Below are positions 7,098 through 14,690 of a DNA stretch of 43,310 bases, piece by piece. The notes under the pieces are model-generated. The model had not been told where the DNA came from. It did no database searches and was given only the letters and a program-made list of their open reading frames with translations. The stretch is from NCBI GenBank assembly GCA_903834135.1, contig CAILHZ010000014.1:1-43310 (forward strand). Reading direction: 5' to 3'. Origin of the DNA: an uncultured Opitutia bacterium (GTDB lineage: Bacteria > Verrucomicrobiota > Verrucomicrobiia > Opitutales > Opitutaceae). The translations under genes were made by a program, and so were the position numbers. Numbering within the stretch: position 1 is the first letter of the stretch; the number at the start of each line of letters is the position of its first letter.

Positions 7098-7232
7098 ACA
7101 AAATAAAGGATGCTTTGTTTAAAGACTAAGCTTAGTGTCCTTAGCTTCAAATATTCGTAGAACTCCTGTACTGATCACCCATCACTATTTATTAACCTCA
7201 ATCTAAGCATATTAGAGCATTAGTCATACAGG

Positions 7233-7238
7233 TATATT
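7233..7238 (+). promoter_or_regulatory. possible -10 box of the sigma-54 activator gene
   Basis: TATATT ends 5 bases before the ATG at 7244. The 14 bases TATATTGAATCATG across the start codon are identical to those at the long flagellin gene. No clear -35 is present at 16-18 bp, so this is a weak candidate; if real, the transcript would begin at the start codon. Confidence 0.25.
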
Positions 7239-7243
7239 GAATC

Positions 7244-8749
7244 ATGGCTTTCGAAAAAGTACTCATCGTAGAAGATGATGAATTAATCCGCAATCTGCTC
7301 ACGCAGACCTTTGCGCGAAGGAACTATGTGTGTATTGAAGCAGCTAATTTGGCAGAGGCAGAACTCGCAATCTCCCGGGATTCCTTTGATTTAGTGATGT
7401 TAGATATCAAATTGCCTGATGGTAATGGGCAGGTATTTTTAGATTTTCTTTCAGCCTTAGCAAATAAGCCTCTGGTTATTGTGATTACGGGAAATGCAAC
7501 GGTAGAATCTGCCGTATCGTGCATTAAGGGGGGGGCTTTTGACTATGTGGTAAAGCCGTTCTCAATTAGCCAACTCGATTTGATTTTAAAGAAAGCAGAG
7601 CAGCATCAGCAGCTTATCCATGTTAACAGGCTTTTAATTGATTCTGCTGGTGACGAAGAGGGACTTCTTATAGGTAAAAGTGCTGCAATTAACCGGCTTA
7701 GGCAATTAATTGACCGTGTTGCACCCACAGATGCTACGGTATTTATTGGTGGAGAAAGCGGGACTGGTAAGGAAATGATAGCGAGGGAAATTTATCGCCA
7801 AAGTTCTCGCAAGAAAGAGCCTTTTATTAAGGTTAATTGTGCAGCTATTGCAGAGTCTTTAATTGAGAGTGAATTTTTTGGACATGAAAGGGGTGCCTTT
7901 ACAGGAGCTTCAGAAAGACGTGAGGGACGTTTTGAACTCGCGAATAATGGCACGCTACTGCTTGACGAAGTCAGCGAAATTTCATCTGGACTGCAGGCCA
8001 AACTCTTACGTGTACTGCAGGAAAGAGAGTTCGAGCGAGTGGGGGGCAATCGAACAATAAAGGTGAATGTAAGAATCATTGCTACGTCCAATCGTGATTT
8101 GATGCGTAACGTAGAAATGGGATTATTTAGGGCTGATCTTTTTTATAGATTAAATGTATTTCCAGTTATTGTGCCGCCCCTGCGTGAGAGATCTGATGAT
8201 ATTATTGTAATCGCTGAACATTTCTTAAAGCGTTTCTCTCGTAAGCATGGTATCCGCGTTACAGGCATTGCAGATGGTGCTCGTAAGTCCTTAATTCAGT
8301 ACCACTGGCCTGGTAATGTACGTGAATTGCAAAACGTGATCGAGCGCTCCGTTATTCTAACCGGTTCAGGACAGGAACTTACTGCATGGTCACTAGGAAT
8401 TCCTACAGCACTAGGTCAAACCTCATTTATTTTACCCTCTGAAGACGAAGGATTATCATTTGATATACCTAAGCACGTTGAACCAAATCTAAGCAGTGAT
8501 ACGGCAAATGCGCAGACTCCAAGTAGCGATACTGAGGATCAATTATCTGTATCGGTCACGAACGGTCACGGTAAGGTAAAATCAATTGCTGTTTTAGAAA
8601 AAGAAGCAATTAAGGCTGCACTTATTCAGACAAAAGGAAATCGTACTGAAGCTGCAAAGTTTCTAGAAATTTCAATACGAACGCTGAGGAATAAACTTCT
8701 AGAATATAAGCAAGCGGGTGATCCAATTGCTGACGCTAAAGAGGACTAA
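7244..8749 (+). CDS. NtrC-type sigma-54-dependent response regulator (501 aa)
   Basis: Transcription activator of the FlgR/FlrC/NtrC type. Domains: receiver, residues 5-120, with acidic pair D11-D12, phospho-acceptor D54 and K104; sigma-54 AAA+ domain, about 143-375, with Walker A GESGTGKE (170-177), the sigma-54-contacting GAFTGA loop (217-222), Walker B LLLDE (D241, E242) and a WPGNVREL segment; a variable linker; and a Fis-type helix-turn-helix at 455-495 (GNRTEAAKFLEISIRTLRNK). All key residues are present, so it should hydrolyse ATP and open sigma-54 promoters. It is the only such regulator here, and sigma-54 promoters precede flgB, flhB and flgF, so it is the likely master activator of the middle genes. 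No partner kinase is adjacent. Start: ATG giving MAFEKVLIVEDD. Confidence 0.95.
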   Translation: MAFEKVLIVEDDELIRNLLTQTFARRNYVCIEAANLAEAELAISRDSFDLVMLDIKLPDGNGQVFLDFLSALANKPLVIVITGNATVESAVSCIKGGAFDYVVKPFSISQLDLILKKAEQHQQLIHVNRLLIDSAGDEEGLLIGKSAAINRLRQLIDRVAPTDATVFIGGESGTGKEMIAREIYRQSSRKKEPFIKVNCAAIAESLIESEFFGHERGAFTGASERREGRFELANNGTLLLDEVSEISSGLQAKLLRVLQEREFERVGGNRTIKVNVRIIATSNRDLMRNVEMGLFRADLFYRLNVFPVIVPPLRERSDDIIVIAEHFLKRFSRKHGIRVTGIADGARKSLIQYHWPGNVRELQNVIERSVILTGSGQELTAWSLGIPTALGQTSFILPSEDEGLSFDIPKHVEPNLSSDTANAQTPSSDTEDQLSVSVTNGHGKVKSIAVLEKEAIKAALIQTKGNRTEAAKFLEISIRTLRNKLLEYKQAGDPIADAKED

Positions 8750-8762
8750 GTCTTCCTTTTTT
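8741..8762 (+). terminator. terminator built around the activator stop codon
   Basis: GAGGAC (8741-8746) pairs with GTCTTC (8750-8755), including one G-T pair. The 3-base loop is the TAA stop codon itself (8747-8749). CTTTTTT follows. The T-run overlaps the last codon of the convergent gene on the other strand. Confidence 0.65.
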
Positions 8763-10029
8763 AGCTATAAATTAGAAAGCGCTGTTTTATTTTATCTTCT
8801 GAATTGTGCTCGTTAATTTTACTTACAAGTAGCTCATCTAGGACTTCGTCTTTTTTGACCAGTAATAGGCCGTGCGCTGTATGGATATCACTAAAAAGCA
8901 CCATCTGCGGAGCTAACTCCTCTATAAGGACTTCCTTAATTTGTGCAGGTAGAATAAGCTCTGCAATGATTTCCTTAAATAACGCGATAGCATCTGGATC
9001 ATATTTTTTTTCTGAGAGTTCCTCGATCTGATTCAAGGCTTCAGCATGAGGCAGTCCTGATTCAATGTAACCTACTGCTACCGCAAGAAGCCTCGCAGTC
9101 CAAGGAATCCATTCACCTGCTTGGCCATCGGGGAAGCCCAATCCATCGTAGGCCTCATGGTGCGCGCGAATCGTTGTTTGAACTAATTGGCTTGTATCAA
9201 TTAAGGAAGCAATTGTCTGGCTATACAGCGGGTGATTCTCAATTAAATTGATCTCTTGCTGGCAGAGTAGTTCTTTTTGATTTCTGCGGTAGGCTCTTAA
9301 ATTCTCAAGCGGTATACCTATTAGACCTAAATCACAAAGCCATGCCGAGGTAACTAGCGCCCGACTTTCATCCGCGGATAACTTAGTCGTTCTTCCCATA
9401 GCCTCAGCTATCTTAACGATAGACTTTGTATTATTACCTAAAATGGGATCATAGGTCGTTAGCAGCCTAAAACATAGCTCATATGGGTTTTGGCTGCGTT
9501 TAAGTACTTCTAATTGTAGCTTTTCAAGATACTCGGCTTTTTGTCTTAAACCTTCTGTCGCAGTCTTTACAGTTAGTTCGCTTGTTTCTAGGCGAGAGCT
9601 TAACTCGCTATAGCTCTTTTTTAATTGCGCATACTCCTTAGCATCTTGTTGTTTTTGTATCGCGTTAGATACGGTAGCAATCAGCTCTTCATGAAGCCAA
9701 GGCTTAGTTATAAAACGGTAAATTTCGCCACGATTGATAGAGCCAATCATGGATTTTAAATCATGGACTCCAGAAATTAAAATTCTGGTACTTAGAGGGC
9801 TGATTTTTCTTGTTTCGATTAAAAAATCCAACCCATGCATCTGAGGCATACGCTGATCTGAAATAATTACTGCAAATTCACGGTTTGCGACAAGGCCAAG
9901 TGCTTCTAAGGGACTCGCAACTGCGACAACATTGTATTTTTCACGTCTGAGAACTTGCTCTAATACTTCCGAAACAAGCGGTTCATCTTCTACGATCAGT
10001 ATCCAGACTGTTTGGTTATCTATTTGCAT
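8761..10029 (-). CDS. response regulator with degenerate HD-GYP domain (422 aa)
   Basis: Receiver domain at residues 8-125 with E14-D15, phospho-acceptor D58 in SDQRMP and K109, typical of RpfG-like regulators. A coiled-coil linker follows at about 125-180, then an HD-GYP-like domain at about 182-360. Intact HD-GYP enzymes hydrolyse cyclic di-GMP with a metal centre. Here HHEAYDGLGFPDG (290-302) and H266 are kept, but the histidine of the N-terminal G-H-[ST] motif is N200, the H of the HD pair is C232, and the later aspartate of the V-A-D motif is V319. It is therefore probably catalytically weak or dead, perhaps a cyclic di-GMP or protein-binding regulator. It is convergent with the sigma-54 activator and divergent from the flgB operon. 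A last region (about 360-422) is not recognised. Confidence 0.88.
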   Translation of the reverse strand: MQIDNQTVWILIVEDEPLVSEVLEQVLRREKYNVVAVASPLEALGLVANREFAVIISDQRMPQMHGLDFLIETRKISPLSTRILISGVHDLKSMIGSINRGEIYRFITKPWLHEELIATVSNAIQKQQDAKEYAQLKKSYSELSSRLETSELTVKTATEGLRQKAEYLEKLQLEVLKRSQNPYELCFRLLTTYDPILGNNTKSIVKIAEAMGRTTKLSADESRALVTSAWLCDLGLIGIPLENLRAYRRNQKELLCQQEINLIENHPLYSQTIASLIDTSQLVQTTIRAHHEAYDGLGFPDGQAGEWIPWTARLLAVAVGYIESGLPHAEALNQIEELSEKKYDPDAIALFKEIIAELILPAQIKEVLIEELAPQMVLFSDIHTAHGLLLVKKDEVLDELLVSKINEHNSEDKIKQRFLIYS

Positions 10030-10090
10030 GTAGAGAGTAGACTAGCAATGACGATGACTGACTTGAGTTTAAATTATAGTAATTCAGCAA

Positions 10091-10102
10091 GTGGGATCCC
10101 AC
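10091..10102. promoter_or_regulatory. 12-bp perfect palindrome, possible operator
   Basis: GTGGGATCCCAC is a perfect dyad in the divergent spacer between the HD-GYP-like gene and flgB. It lies about 180 bases upstream of the flgB sigma-54 promoter, a usual distance for an NtrC-type enhancer site, and about 60 bases upstream of the minus-strand start at 10029. I found no second copy near the other sigma-54 promoters, so its role is open. Confidence 0.3.
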
Positions 10103-10163
10103 ATTATTAGTACTAACTACGGCATTTTGGTCTCTCAATGAAGGCTTAAAATCGGTGCGGTCA

Positions 10164-10182
10164 GGGCAGGCAATTTTTGCCC
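10164..10182. other. hairpin in flgB upstream region
   Basis: GGGCA (10164-10168) and TGCCC (10178-10182) can form a 5-bp stem around a 9-base loop ending in TTTT. It sits about 100 bases upstream of the flgB -24 element. It could be a weak terminator or a protein site; nothing more can be said. Confidence 0.2.
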
Positions 10183-10238
10183 CTATGCTAATGGAATCCT
10201 GATTCTTTAAATCCTTATTATTGAACTCCTAAATCCAT

Positions 10239-10269
10239 TTGTAATTGATTGTATATGAATTATTTACAA
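10239..10269 (+). promoter_or_regulatory. conserved inverted repeat upstream of flgB sigma-54 promoter
   Basis: TTGTAA (10239-10244), 19 bases, TTACAA (10264-10269), then 14 bases to the -24 box. The same arrangement with the same spacings occurs before flhB (24949-24979). The part TAATTGATTG (10242-10251) also recurs before flgF at an identical distance from its -24 box. It is a likely binding site of the activator or of another factor. Confidence 0.6.
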
Positions 10270-10283
10270 TAGCTTATCTCACA

Positions 10284-10300
10284 TTGGCAAGAGGTCTGCT
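10284..10300 (+). promoter_or_regulatory. sigma-54 promoter of the flgB operon
   Basis: TTGGCAA, five bases, CTGCT matches the -24/-12 consensus TTGGCAC-N5-TTGC[AT], with the essential GG and GC dinucleotides at 10286-10287 and 10298-10299. The usual +1, about 12 bases after the GC, falls near 10311, two bases before the flgB ATG. Confidence 0.85.
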
Positions 10301-10312
10301 TATGAGTGCCAA

Positions 10313-10699
10313 ATGACAGACCCGATCTTCAATTCCAGCTCGATGCAACTTGCGCAAAGGTTTCTTGACGCAGCTGCACTACGACAGAATGCGATTGCAT
10401 CCAATTTGGCTAATCTTGAAACACCTGGATATCACCGTATAGACGTATCCTCAAACTTTGAAGCTCAGCTGAAGGCATCCTTTGATTCAGGCCAGCTTGA
10501 TACTGCTGCTAATTCAGTTATCTCACCCTCACTGGAGCAAGATCCATTAGCCCGTTCTATTCGTCCAGATGGCAATAATGTGGACGTAGATAAAGAGCTT
10601 TTGGCCATGGATAAAAATACCACGAATTACAATTATCTTTCAGATGTTGTTACACACAACATTAAGCAACTTAAGTTAGCTATATCAGGTAACGGATAA
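10313..10699 (+). CDS. flgB: FlgB, proximal rod protein (128 aa)
   Basis: Rod subunit linking the MS ring to the distal rod across the periplasm, exported by the flagellar type III system. The family core is clear: R-Q-N-A-I-A-S-N-L-A-N-L-E-T-P-G-Y, the flagellar basal-body rod signature, at residues 24-40, and a C-terminal helix N-Y-N-Y-L-S-D-V-V-T. Length is normal. The start gives the usual 20-25 residue lead to the signature, and it is only about 2 bases from the predicted sigma-54 transcript start. First gene of a 19-gene unit running to fliR. Confidence 0.95.
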   Translation: MTDPIFNSSSMQLAQRFLDAAALRQNAIASNLANLETPGYHRIDVSSNFEAQLKASFDSGQLDTAANSVISPSLEQDPLARSIRPDGNNVDVDKELLAMDKNTTNYNYLSDVVTHNIKQLKLAISGNG

Positions 10700-10714
10700 C
10701 GATAACTTTAAGCC

Positions 10715-11128
10715 ATGAATCTTTTATCAGGAATTGATGTAACAACAGACGCCTTGTCGGCTCAGAAGACACGGTTAGATATTGTTGCTCAAAATATAGC
10801 AAATGCTCAAACTACACGTACTCCTGATGGTGGACCTTACAAGAGACAGGTAGTCTCCTTTGAAACCGAACTTCTTAAGCAGACAAATGGTTCAAGTCTG
10901 CAATCAGTTAAGGTAGGGTCAATTTCACCAGATCCAACTCCAGGGGACATGGTTTACAATCCGCAGCATCCTGATGCTGGAGCAAATGGCATGGTAGCTA
11001 TGCCCAATGTAAATGTTGCCTATGAAATGGTGGATATGATTACGGCGTCACGAGCTTACGAGGCCAACTTATCTTTTGTTAAGAACGCACGTACGTTAGC
11101 TCAGAAAACACTTGATATCGGTAAATAA
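10715..11128 (+). CDS. flgC: FlgC, proximal rod protein (137 aa)
   Basis: Second proximal rod subunit. Rod signature near the N-terminus (QKTRLDIVAQNIANAQTT) and a typical FlgC central part GGPYKRQVVSFE with later VNVAYEMVDMITASRAYEAN, the flg_bbr C-terminal motif. It follows flgB by 15 bases and precedes fliE, the common flgBC-fliE order. Length is normal for the family. No Shine-Dalgarno is visible. Confidence 0.96.
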   Translation: MNLLSGIDVTTDALSAQKTRLDIVAQNIANAQTTRTPDGGPYKRQVVSFETELLKQTNGSSLQSVKVGSISPDPTPGDMVYNPQHPDAGANGMVAMPNVNVAYEMVDMITASRAYEANLSFVKNARTLAQKTLDIGK

Positions 11129-11146
11129 TAATCAGTTAGCATTACT

Positions 11147-11479
11147 ATGTCTCCAATAAGTACAGTTTCCTCCTCAATGAATGCACTCGGCCTAAATGGC
11201 GTTGGTGGTTCGCCACTCCAAATTGGGAATAACCCAAGCAGTACCTCCAGTGTTAAAGGAGCCTCTTTTAGTACAACGATACAGAATTTAATATCGGATG
11301 TTTCAGGTAAAGAAGCACAAGCTGAAGCATTGACTAATAATGTAATTCTTGGGCAATCCTCGCAACTGCATCAAAGTGTAATCGCGATGCAGGAGGCTTC
11401 TGTCTCTCTTTCTTTAATGGTACAGGTGCGCAATAAGCTTGTTGAGTCCTATCAAGAACTTATGCGCATGTCGGTATGA
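11147..11479 (+). CDS. fliE: FliE, MS-ring/rod junction protein (110 aa)
   Basis: Small exported protein that joins the MS ring to the rod. The C-terminal half carries the family pattern: EAQAEALTNNVILGQSSQLH, then VIAMQEASVSLSLMVQVRNK and LVESYQELMRMSV at the end. The first 40 residues are Ser/Gly/Asn-rich and probably flexible. Position directly after flgC and before fliF supports the call. Confidence 0.93.
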   Translation: MSPISTVSSSMNALGLNGVGGSPLQIGNNPSSTSSVKGASFSTTIQNLISDVSGKEAQAEALTNNVILGQSSQLHQSVIAMQEASVSLSLMVQVRNKLVESYQELMRMSV

Positions 11480-11501
11480 GTTATAAGCGTGTAATAGACA
11501 T

Positions 11502-13073
11502 ATGAAGAACTTTGCTCAGTCATTTATGGATTTATGGAAACAGCTGGGACTTAACCAGAGAGTTTCTCTTATTGTTGCGTTTATTGCGGTTGTGGGCGGC
11601 CTCACAGGGCTATCTGTTTGGTCGCATAGACCAGATTACCAACTTCTTTATGGTCATTTAGGAGATAAAGATGCAGCTGCGATTATTAGCTATTTAGAAA
11701 CGCAAAGTATTCCGCATCAGATTACTGCAGGAGGAACTGCCGTTGAGGTACCTAGTAATCAAGTCTACAAACTGCGTATGGATTTAGCAGGTAAGGGACT
11801 TCCTGGAGGAGACGGCGTTGGATTTGAAATTTTCGATAAAGGACAATTCGGACTCAGTGATTTCGTTCAGCGTACTAATTATATGCGCGCATTACAAGGT
11901 GAGCTCGCACGCACAATCACTCAATTGCAGGGTGTTCGTGGTGCAAGAGTCATGATTGTTCAGCCAGAAAATCGCCTACTTCTCACAGATCAAACGATTA
12001 AACCTACTGCATCTGTATTTGTTGATATTGGAGGTTCTCGCCTTGATCCAGATCAAGTCAATGCGATTAGACATTTGGTAGCTAACGCTGTTCAAGGATT
12101 ACAACCTGATGAAGTTGCAGTTGTTGATAATCATGGCCGCACATTATCTGAGGAATTAAGACAGGATCCATCACTTGGAACTGCTTCCTCTCAAATGCGC
12201 TACCGCCAACAAGTTGAAGATTATTTCGCTAAAAAAGTAGAGAGTATGCTATCGCAGGTCATTGGACCAGGTAATGCCGTTGTGCGCGTCTCTGCTGATA
12301 TCGATACGCAATCGACTAATGTTACTGACGAAAAATATGATCCGAACGGTCAAGTTGCACGTACGCAAACATCAACGGATGAAACTACGAAGACTACTGA
12401 ATCTAAAACTGCGGGTGGTAATGTAGGAGTTACTGCAAATGTACCTGATAAAACTGGCACGAGTACTCCACGTCCTACATCAGAGTCGAACATGGGTAAG
12501 AAAAATTCGAGTATTACCTATGAAATTGGCCGTACTGTTACTACCACAACTCGCACTCCCGGTACTATCGTCGGTCTAACAGCCTCAGTTTTTATTGCAC
12601 CTAACCCCGCAGGTAAAGACGGCGTTGTGCCAAAACGTTCAGAGGCAGATCTTAAAAATTTAAAGATGATGGTTATTGATGCGCTTGGACTTAAGGCTCC
12701 TGCTGGCCAGAGTTTAGACAGCTTAGTGACGTTAGAAGAAATGACCTTTGCAACTCCTCCTGCTGTTGAGCAGATCCAGGCAATGCAGGCACAAAGCAAA
12801 TGGCCACTATGGCTAGAGGCTGCAAGCAAATGGGGTGCAGTAGCTGGAGCCTTAGTAATGCTCGTTATTTTCTGGCGCTTACTTTCAAGTCAAAAAGCAG
12901 AAGTTATACCTTTAGAGTTACTCGCATTACCTGAAGAAAAAGCAGCAGCAAATGGAGCCTCATCGGCTGCCATTACACCTGAGATGGTTAATGAATTAAT
13001 TCGTCAAAAACCAGGTGAAGTTAGCACCACTCTTCGTGGCTGGGTTGCTGCTGGTAATACTCCAAACACCTAA
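11502..13073 (+). CDS. fliF: FliF, MS-ring protein (523 aa)
   Basis: Forms the inner-membrane MS ring on which the motor and export gate are built. A first membrane segment lies at about residues 20-41 and a second at about 441-461, with the large periplasmic ring-building region between (DYQLLYGHLGDKDAAAIISY and the GEL-A-R-T-I segment). A low-complexity Thr/Lys-rich stretch at about 290-335 is the usual variable loop. The cytoplasmic tail VNELIRQKPGEVSTTLRGW is the FliG-binding helix region. Length is close to the family norm. Three bases separate it from fliG. Confidence 0.96.
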   Translation: MKNFAQSFMDLWKQLGLNQRVSLIVAFIAVVGGLTGLSVWSHRPDYQLLYGHLGDKDAAAIISYLETQSIPHQITAGGTAVEVPSNQVYKLRMDLAGKGLPGGDGVGFEIFDKGQFGLSDFVQRTNYMRALQGELARTITQLQGVRGARVMIVQPENRLLLTDQTIKPTASVFVDIGGSRLDPDQVNAIRHLVANAVQGLQPDEVAVVDNHGRTLSEELRQDPSLGTASSQMRYRQQVEDYFAKKVESMLSQVIGPGNAVVRVSADIDTQSTNVTDEKYDPNGQVARTQTSTDETTKTTESKTAGGNVGVTANVPDKTGTSTPRPTSESNMGKKNSSITYEIGRTVTTTTRTPGTIVGLTASVFIAPNPAGKDGVVPKRSEADLKNLKMMVIDALGLKAPAGQSLDSLVTLEEMTFATPPAVEQIQAMQAQSKWPLWLEAASKWGAVAGALVMLVIFWRLLSSQKAEVIPLELLALPEEKAAANGASSAAITPEMVNELIRQKPGEVSTTLRGWVAAGNTPNT

Positions 13074-13076
13074 TTT

Positions 13077-14099
13077 ATGGCTGACATAGATTATAATAGC
13101 CTAAATCGCCGCCAAAAACTGGCGCTTTTCTTGATTAGTGTTGGGCCTGAATCTGCCTCTCAAATCCTTAAGCAGTTCACTGAGGAAGAGGTAGCAAAGT
13201 TGTGTGGAGAAATGACTAATTTCGATTTTGTTCCTGAACATATTTTATCTCAAGTTTTTCAGGAGTTTTCAGGTGTTATTGCACAATCTAGAACGTCAGC
13301 GTTTGGTGGAATGTCCTTTGCTAGGCGAGTGGCAGCTTCCGCAAAAGGTGAAAGCCGTGTTAATGCTATTCTAGAAGGTATAGGCCTAGAATCAGAAGGT
13401 CGTAATACAGATGTTATAAAACAAATCGGGTTAATGGATACTACCCAGATTTATAATCTGATTAAGGCTGAGGGAGCTCAGACTATAGCCTTTGTATTAT
13501 CTTATCTTGAAGCAAAAAAATGTGCATCAGTTTTCCCAATGATTGCACCTGAATTGCAGGATGAAGTGCTTGAGCGTATGGGTACAATAGACCCTACTAA
13601 TTTAGATTATTTAGAGCAAATGCTCAGACTTTTAGGCGCTCATAGTTCAACAAAGGCGAAAGCAAAATTGAATACATCAGGTGGTGTGCCTTCTGTTGCT
13701 TCACTCCTTAAGCTTGTTGGTAAAGAAAATGCTAAAACATTTCTTACTAAGATCGAAGAGCGTAATAAACCGTTTGTAGACGCTGTAAGAAAGAAGATGT
13801 TTGGATTTGAGGATCTTCTCAAACTTCAGCCAAAAGACATGCAGCGCATTATGCGTGATGTTGACATGGCTCAAATGCCTCTAGCAATGAAGAGCGCAAG
13901 TCCAATGTTACGAGACAAGATTTACAGTGCGATGTCAAAGCGCGCTGCAGAGGGCTTAAAAGAAGAAATTGAACTGCTTGGACCAGCTAAATTAAAGGAC
14001 ATCGAAGCAGCTCAAGACGCTATTATTGAAACCGTACGCAACCTAGACGAGGCTGGTGAAGTCTCGATGGATAATGATTCAGCATCCTTGGTAGCATAA
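13077..14099 (+). CDS. fliG: FliG, motor switch protein (340 aa)
   Basis: Rotor protein that binds FliF and FliM and takes torque from MotA/MotB. N-terminal domain begins RRQKLALFLISVGPESASQI; the middle and C-terminal armadillo-like parts include ELQDEVLERMGTIDP and the torque-helix region with KMFGFEDLLKLQPKDMQRIM. Length is normal. The gene starts 3 bases after fliF ends, so the pair is likely translationally coupled. Confidence 0.97.
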   Translation: MADIDYNSLNRRQKLALFLISVGPESASQILKQFTEEEVAKLCGEMTNFDFVPEHILSQVFQEFSGVIAQSRTSAFGGMSFARRVAASAKGESRVNAILEGIGLESEGRNTDVIKQIGLMDTTQIYNLIKAEGAQTIAFVLSYLEAKKCASVFPMIAPELQDEVLERMGTIDPTNLDYLEQMLRLLGAHSSTKAKAKLNTSGGVPSVASLLKLVGKENAKTFLTKIEERNKPFVDAVRKKMFGFEDLLKLQPKDMQRIMRDVDMAQMPLAMKSASPMLRDKIYSAMSKRAAEGLKEEIELLGPAKLKDIEAAQDAIIETVRNLDEAGEVSMDNDSASLVA

Positions 14100-14111
14100 A
14101 CTTAATTGATT

Positions 14112-14690
14112 ATGGCAATCACCAAACTCATCACCTTTAATCAGCCGCTTCTTAGCGCCAAGATTAAGTCGGGTTTAGGTGCTTACGTAACTACTGCAGA
14201 CCTAGATTCAAGGCTGAAGGTATCTTACGAGGAAGGCTATAGTGCTGCGAGAACTGAGGCTAATGTTCAAATTGTTGAATTAAGAGCAGATATGCAGCGC
14301 TTAAGTGATGAAGTGCTGCAAAAATTAGCTCAATCTGAGGCTCAATTAATTGCTCAACTGCGTGCTGCTTTGCCTGATTTGGCAATAGATATATCTAAGA
14401 GGTTGCTTGCTGGATATACCCCATCTGCAGAAGTTATTGAAGCGATTGCTCAGGAAACGCTTAGTCAGTTATATCCAGAAAAAGAAAGTCTAGAGCTATA
14501 TTTATGTCCACGTGATGCTAAACTGCTTGAGACTGCCAATCCTGATTGGAAAGCACGCTATACAAAACTCACAATTATAGCCGACGAAAATCTTAGCTCT
14601 GGTGATTGTGTCGTGCGTAGTCGATTTGGTGTAACCGATGCTCGCGTGGCATCGAAACTTAAGGCGTTAGCTAACACCTTAACTGTATAA
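14112..14690 (+). CDS. fliH: FliH, export ATPase regulator (192 aa)
   Basis: Peripheral stalk protein that binds FliI and tethers it to the C-ring. It shows an N-terminal coiled coil (AARTEANVQIVELRADMQRL) and a V/F-ATPase subunit E-like C-terminal domain (DLAIDISKRLLAG; later VVRSRFGVTDARVASKL). I placed the start at ATG 14112; an in-frame TTG at 14106 would add only two residues. Its stop overlaps the fliI start by one base. Sequence identity in FliH is always low, so context between fliG and fliI carries weight. Confidence 0.9.
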   Translation: MAITKLITFNQPLLSAKIKSGLGAYVTTADLDSRLKVSYEEGYSAARTEANVQIVELRADMQRLSDEVLQKLAQSEAQLIAQLRAALPDLAIDISKRLLAGYTPSAEVIEAIAQETLSQLYPEKESLELYLCPRDAKLLETANPDWKARYTKLTIIADENLSSGDCVVRSRFGVTDARVASKLKALANTLTV

